Origin: an uncultured Acholeplasmatales bacterium
Lineage (GTDB): Bacteria > Bacillota_I > Bacilli_A > Acholeplasmatales > Anaeroplasmataceae
NCBI GenBank assembly: GCA_905236965.1
Contig: CAJOQR010000125.1
Coordinates: 1-37,032 of the forward strand
Direction of reading: 5' to 3'
Length of the DNA: 37,032 bases
Within the stretch, counting starts at the first letter, position 1. Every line of letters begins with the position of its first letter. Below are positions 35,541 through 37,032 of the stretch, piece after piece. Below the pieces are notes generated by a model. That model saw only the letters and a program-made list of their open reading frames with translations, ran no database searches and was not told where the DNA came from. A program made the translations under genes and the position numbers.

Positions 35541-36062
35541 ATGAAAGAAAAAGATTTAAAAGAAAATGAATTAATTGAAAAAGAAGAAGAAAAAGAAGAA
35601 ATAGTAGAAGAAACAGAAAAAGAGAAAATTGAAAATAAAGTTAATGCTCAAATTCAAAAAAAGCAAGAAAAAGAAAATAGGCCATCTAGAATAGCTCAAT
35701 ATTTAAAAGAAGAGCATAAATGGTTTAATTATGTGCTATTATTTATTTCTGTTTTTGTTTTAATGCTAGGTATTTTGATATTAGTAGGTACTTTAGTTGT
35801 AAAAGAAAATATTTGGTTTATAGGTGAACATCCAACTTTATATGGAATTATAATAGTTGTAATTTCTGCTTTAGGTACATTATATTCTTTATATCCTTTC
35901 TATAGACCATGTTTTCCTGAATTTAAAAAAATAACATGGCTTAAAGGAAAAAAATTTATAGCAGATATAGTAAGAGTATTTTTGTTCATAATAATATTTA
36001 CTTTATTGTTCTTATTATATGATTCATTTATTTCACAAGTTCTTGGGTATATATTTAATTAA
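35541..36062 (+). CDS. secE: Preprotein translocase subunit SecE, extended form
   Basis: SecE clamps SecY in the Sec translocon. The SecE core is at the C terminus: PEFKKITWLKGKKFIADIVR (from about residue 126) and the final TM (137-163). Most Firmicutes SecE proteins have about 60 residues with one TM; this one has 173. Residues 1-48 are a highly charged Glu/Lys tail, and two more TM segments (about 62-87 and 98-120) precede the core, giving an E. coli-like three-TM layout. It begins 10 nt after rpmG and ends 16 nt before nusG. Identity rests on the core motif and on the position before nusG. Confidence 0.88.
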   Translation: MKEKDLKENELIEKEEEKEEIVEETEKEKIENKVNAQIQKKQEKENRPSRIAQYLKEEHKWFNYVLLFISVFVLMLGILILVGTLVVKENIWFIGEHPTLYGIIIVVISALGTLYSLYPFYRPCFPEFKKITWLKGKKFIADIVRVFLFIIIFTLLFLLYDSFISQVLGYIFN

Positions 36063-36078
36063 GGAGATATTATAAAAT

Positions 36079-36621
36079 ATGAAAAGATGGTATGTTGTTA
36101 CAACTTATTCAGGATATGAAAATTCTGTAAAGCAGGATTTGGAACGCCGTATTCAATCAATGAATATGCAAGATAAGATTTATCAAGTATTAGTTCCAGA
36201 AGAAATAGTTGAAACTGTAGATAAAAAGGGTAAGAAAAAAGAAAAAATAGTTAAAATGTATCCAGGATATGTATTTGTAGAAATGGAAGTTGAAAAAGAA
36301 ATGGATGATGTTTCTTGGTTCAATGTTCGTAATACACCAAAGGTTACAGGATTTTTAGGATCTTCAGGTTCAGGAACAAAGCCTGTACCAGTTCCAAAAG
36401 AAGAAATGGATGGAATTTTAAGAAAGCTTGGCATGATTTCAAAGCCTAAATTTGAAATTGTTGCAGGTGATAATGTCATTATAGTTGATGGAGCATTTGC
36501 AAATATGGAAGGCGAAGTTGTAAATGTTAATGAAGAAAAAGAAATTGTTACTGTTTTAATTGATATGTTTGGCCGTCAAACACCAATGGAATTCCAATTT
36601 AATGCTGTAAAGAAAAAATAA
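36079..36621 (+). CDS. nusG: Transcription termination/antitermination factor NusG
   Basis: NusG binds RNA polymerase and links it to antitermination or Rho. The 180-residue protein has the NGN domain (about 1-115: RWYVVTTYSGYENSVKQDLE, MYPGYVFVEMEV, VRNTPKVTGFLG) and the KOW domain (about 125-180: AGDNVIIVDGAFANMEGEVV, ending IDMFGRQTPMEFQFNAVKK). An AAGGAGATAT ribosome site precedes the start. In Bacillus the ribosomal genes rplK-rplA follow; here a terminator, a tRNA and an rRNA operon promoter follow instead. Confidence 0.96.
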   Translation: MKRWYVVTTYSGYENSVKQDLERRIQSMNMQDKIYQVLVPEEIVETVDKKGKKKEKIVKMYPGYVFVEMEVEKEMDDVSWFNVRNTPKVTGFLGSSGSGTKPVPVPKEEMDGILRKLGMISKPKFEIVAGDNVIIVDGAFANMEGEVVNVNEEKEIVTVLIDMFGRQTPMEFQFNAVKKK

Positions 36622-36626
36622 AATTT

Positions 36627-36655
36627 AAGGATGATTTTCATCCTTTTTATTTTTG
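36627..36655 (+). terminator. Rho-independent terminator after nusG
   Basis: An 8-bp stem, AAGGATGA and TCATCCTT, with a TTT loop is followed by TTTATTTTTG. It lies 5 nt after the nusG stop and ends the rpmG-secE-nusG unit before any ribosomal protein gene. Confidence 0.88.
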
Positions 36656-36721
36656 TTATATCAATTTAAAAATCTCCTTTTTTATGAAATAAAAATATTG
36701 TCAATTTATAAAAAAATGTTG

Positions 36722-36750
36722 TTGACAAAGAAATATTGTGATGATATAAT
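36722..36750 (+). promoter_or_regulatory. Consensus promoter of the tRNA-Tyr gene
   Basis: TTGACA (36722-36727), a 17-nt spacer and TATAAT (36745-36750): both hexamers are perfect. A hairpin in the 5' leader follows (36758-36779: CACTGTCC, GAAA loop, GGAC, bulge TT, AGTG). It may help leader processing or protect the precursor end. Confidence 0.85.
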
Positions 36751-36789
36751 GAAAAAGCACTGTCCGAAAGGACTTAGTGTTAAATATGT

Positions 36790-36874
36790 GGAAGGGTAGC
36801 GAAGAGGCTAAACGCGGCAGACTGTAAATCTGCTCCCTACGGGTTCGGTGGTTCGAAACCACTCCCTTCCACCA
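36790..36874 (+). tRNA. tRNA-Tyr (anticodon GTA)
   Basis: An 85-nt class II tRNA. The acceptor stem GGAAGGG/CCCTTCC is perfect. The anticodon stem GCAGA/TCTGC holds the loop CTGTAAA with anticodon GTA. A long variable arm (TCCCTACGGG region) is as expected for bacterial tRNA-Tyr. The T arm has the loop TTCGAAA. CCA is encoded (36872-36874) after discriminator A. A T-rich run follows. Confidence 0.96.
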
Positions 36875-36893
36875 CTTTTTTTAAAAGATTTGA

Positions 36894-36922
36894 TTGACAT
36901 TGAATCTTAAAAGTGATATCAT
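36894..36922 (+). promoter_or_regulatory. Promoter of the rRNA operon
   Basis: TTGACA (36894-36899), a 17-nt spacer and TATCAT (36917-36922). It lies just after tRNA-Tyr and reads into a leader with boxA, so it should be an rRNA promoter. Readthrough from the tRNA promoter upstream is also possible. Confidence 0.75.
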
Positions 36923-36929
36923 TAACAAG

Positions 36930-36967
36930 TCGCTGAAATGATAGCGAAAAAAATGGTCTTTGAAAAC
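36930..36967 (+). promoter_or_regulatory. boxB-like hairpin and boxA of the rRNA leader
   Basis: A stem TCGCT/AGCGA (36930-36934 and 36943-36947) is followed by TGGTCTTTGAAAAC (36954-36967). The latter matches the boxA element found ahead of Firmicutes 16S rRNA genes (TGNTCTTTGAAAA). It is the loading site for the NusB-NusE antitermination complex, in which NusG, encoded just upstream, also takes part. The remaining bases to 37032 are leader; the 16S gene itself is not reached. Confidence 0.7.
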
Positions 36968-37032
36968 TGTATATAACTTTGTAAACGACGAAATAAACAA
37001 AAAACGCAATTCAAGAAGTTTGAATGAGCGAA

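Overview
This is a very AT-rich chromosomal segment (roughly a quarter G+C by eye) from a low-GC Bacilli-type bacterium. The gene orders sufC-sufD-sufS-sufU-sufB and cysS-mrnC-...-rlmB-sigma-rpmG-secE-nusG are Firmicutes-like. TGA is used as a real stop (rpmG, the RHS gene, the FUSC/HAD gene, the long activase gene), so this is the standard bacterial code and not Mycoplasma code 4. My best guess is an uncultured gut or anaerobic Bacilli/Erysipelotrichia/RF39-like lineage. That is inference from gene content: uronate isomerase, BadF-type activases, RHS proteins and no respiratory genes.

Layout. 1-645: 3' end of uxaC and its terminator. 660-2184: two overlapping membrane proteins of unknown role. 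2298-12095: one unbroken run of tightly packed genes, leuS, a FUSC-like membrane protein fused to a degenerate HAD domain, the complete SUF Fe-S assembly set (sufC, short sufD, sufS, sufU, sufB), an RDD membrane protein and a PucR-type HTH protein. 12169-13320: an orphan MsmK/UgpC-type sugar ABC ATPase and its terminator. 13402-21235: an accessory island with its own promoter. It holds a 1790-residue RHS/YD-repeat protein with two LamG-like insertions and a hydrophobic variable tip, a 4-nt-overlapping candidate membrane immunity gene, a stranded tip fragment, and two frameshifted genes. It ends at a bidirectional terminator.

21244-26085 (minus strand): an operon of a two-domain BadF/BcrA-type activase with a DUF2229-like region, its separately encoded C-terminal partner, and a Crp/Fnr regulator, from a near-consensus promoter. 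26253-33934 (plus): a GLUG-repeat lipoprotein, cysS, mrnC and a P-type ATPase with a ~450-residue insertion before its last membrane segment. 34030-36655: rlmB, a small sigma-70-like factor at the SigH position, rpmG, secE and nusG. 36722-37032: tRNA-Tyr and the promoter and boxA leader of an rRNA operon whose 16S gene lies beyond the window.

How it fits together. Most of the window is housekeeping: aminoacyl-tRNA synthetases, Fe-S assembly, RNA processing, secretion and transcription. The Fe-S machinery would serve the predicted [4Fe-4S] activases. The most interesting parts are the RHS locus, with signs of tip replacement and decay of the old cassette, the P-type ATPase with a large extracytoplasmic insert sitting inside a conserved gene block, the split activase operon, and the FUSC/pseudo-HAD fusion between leuS and sufC. 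None of these could be checked against a database here.
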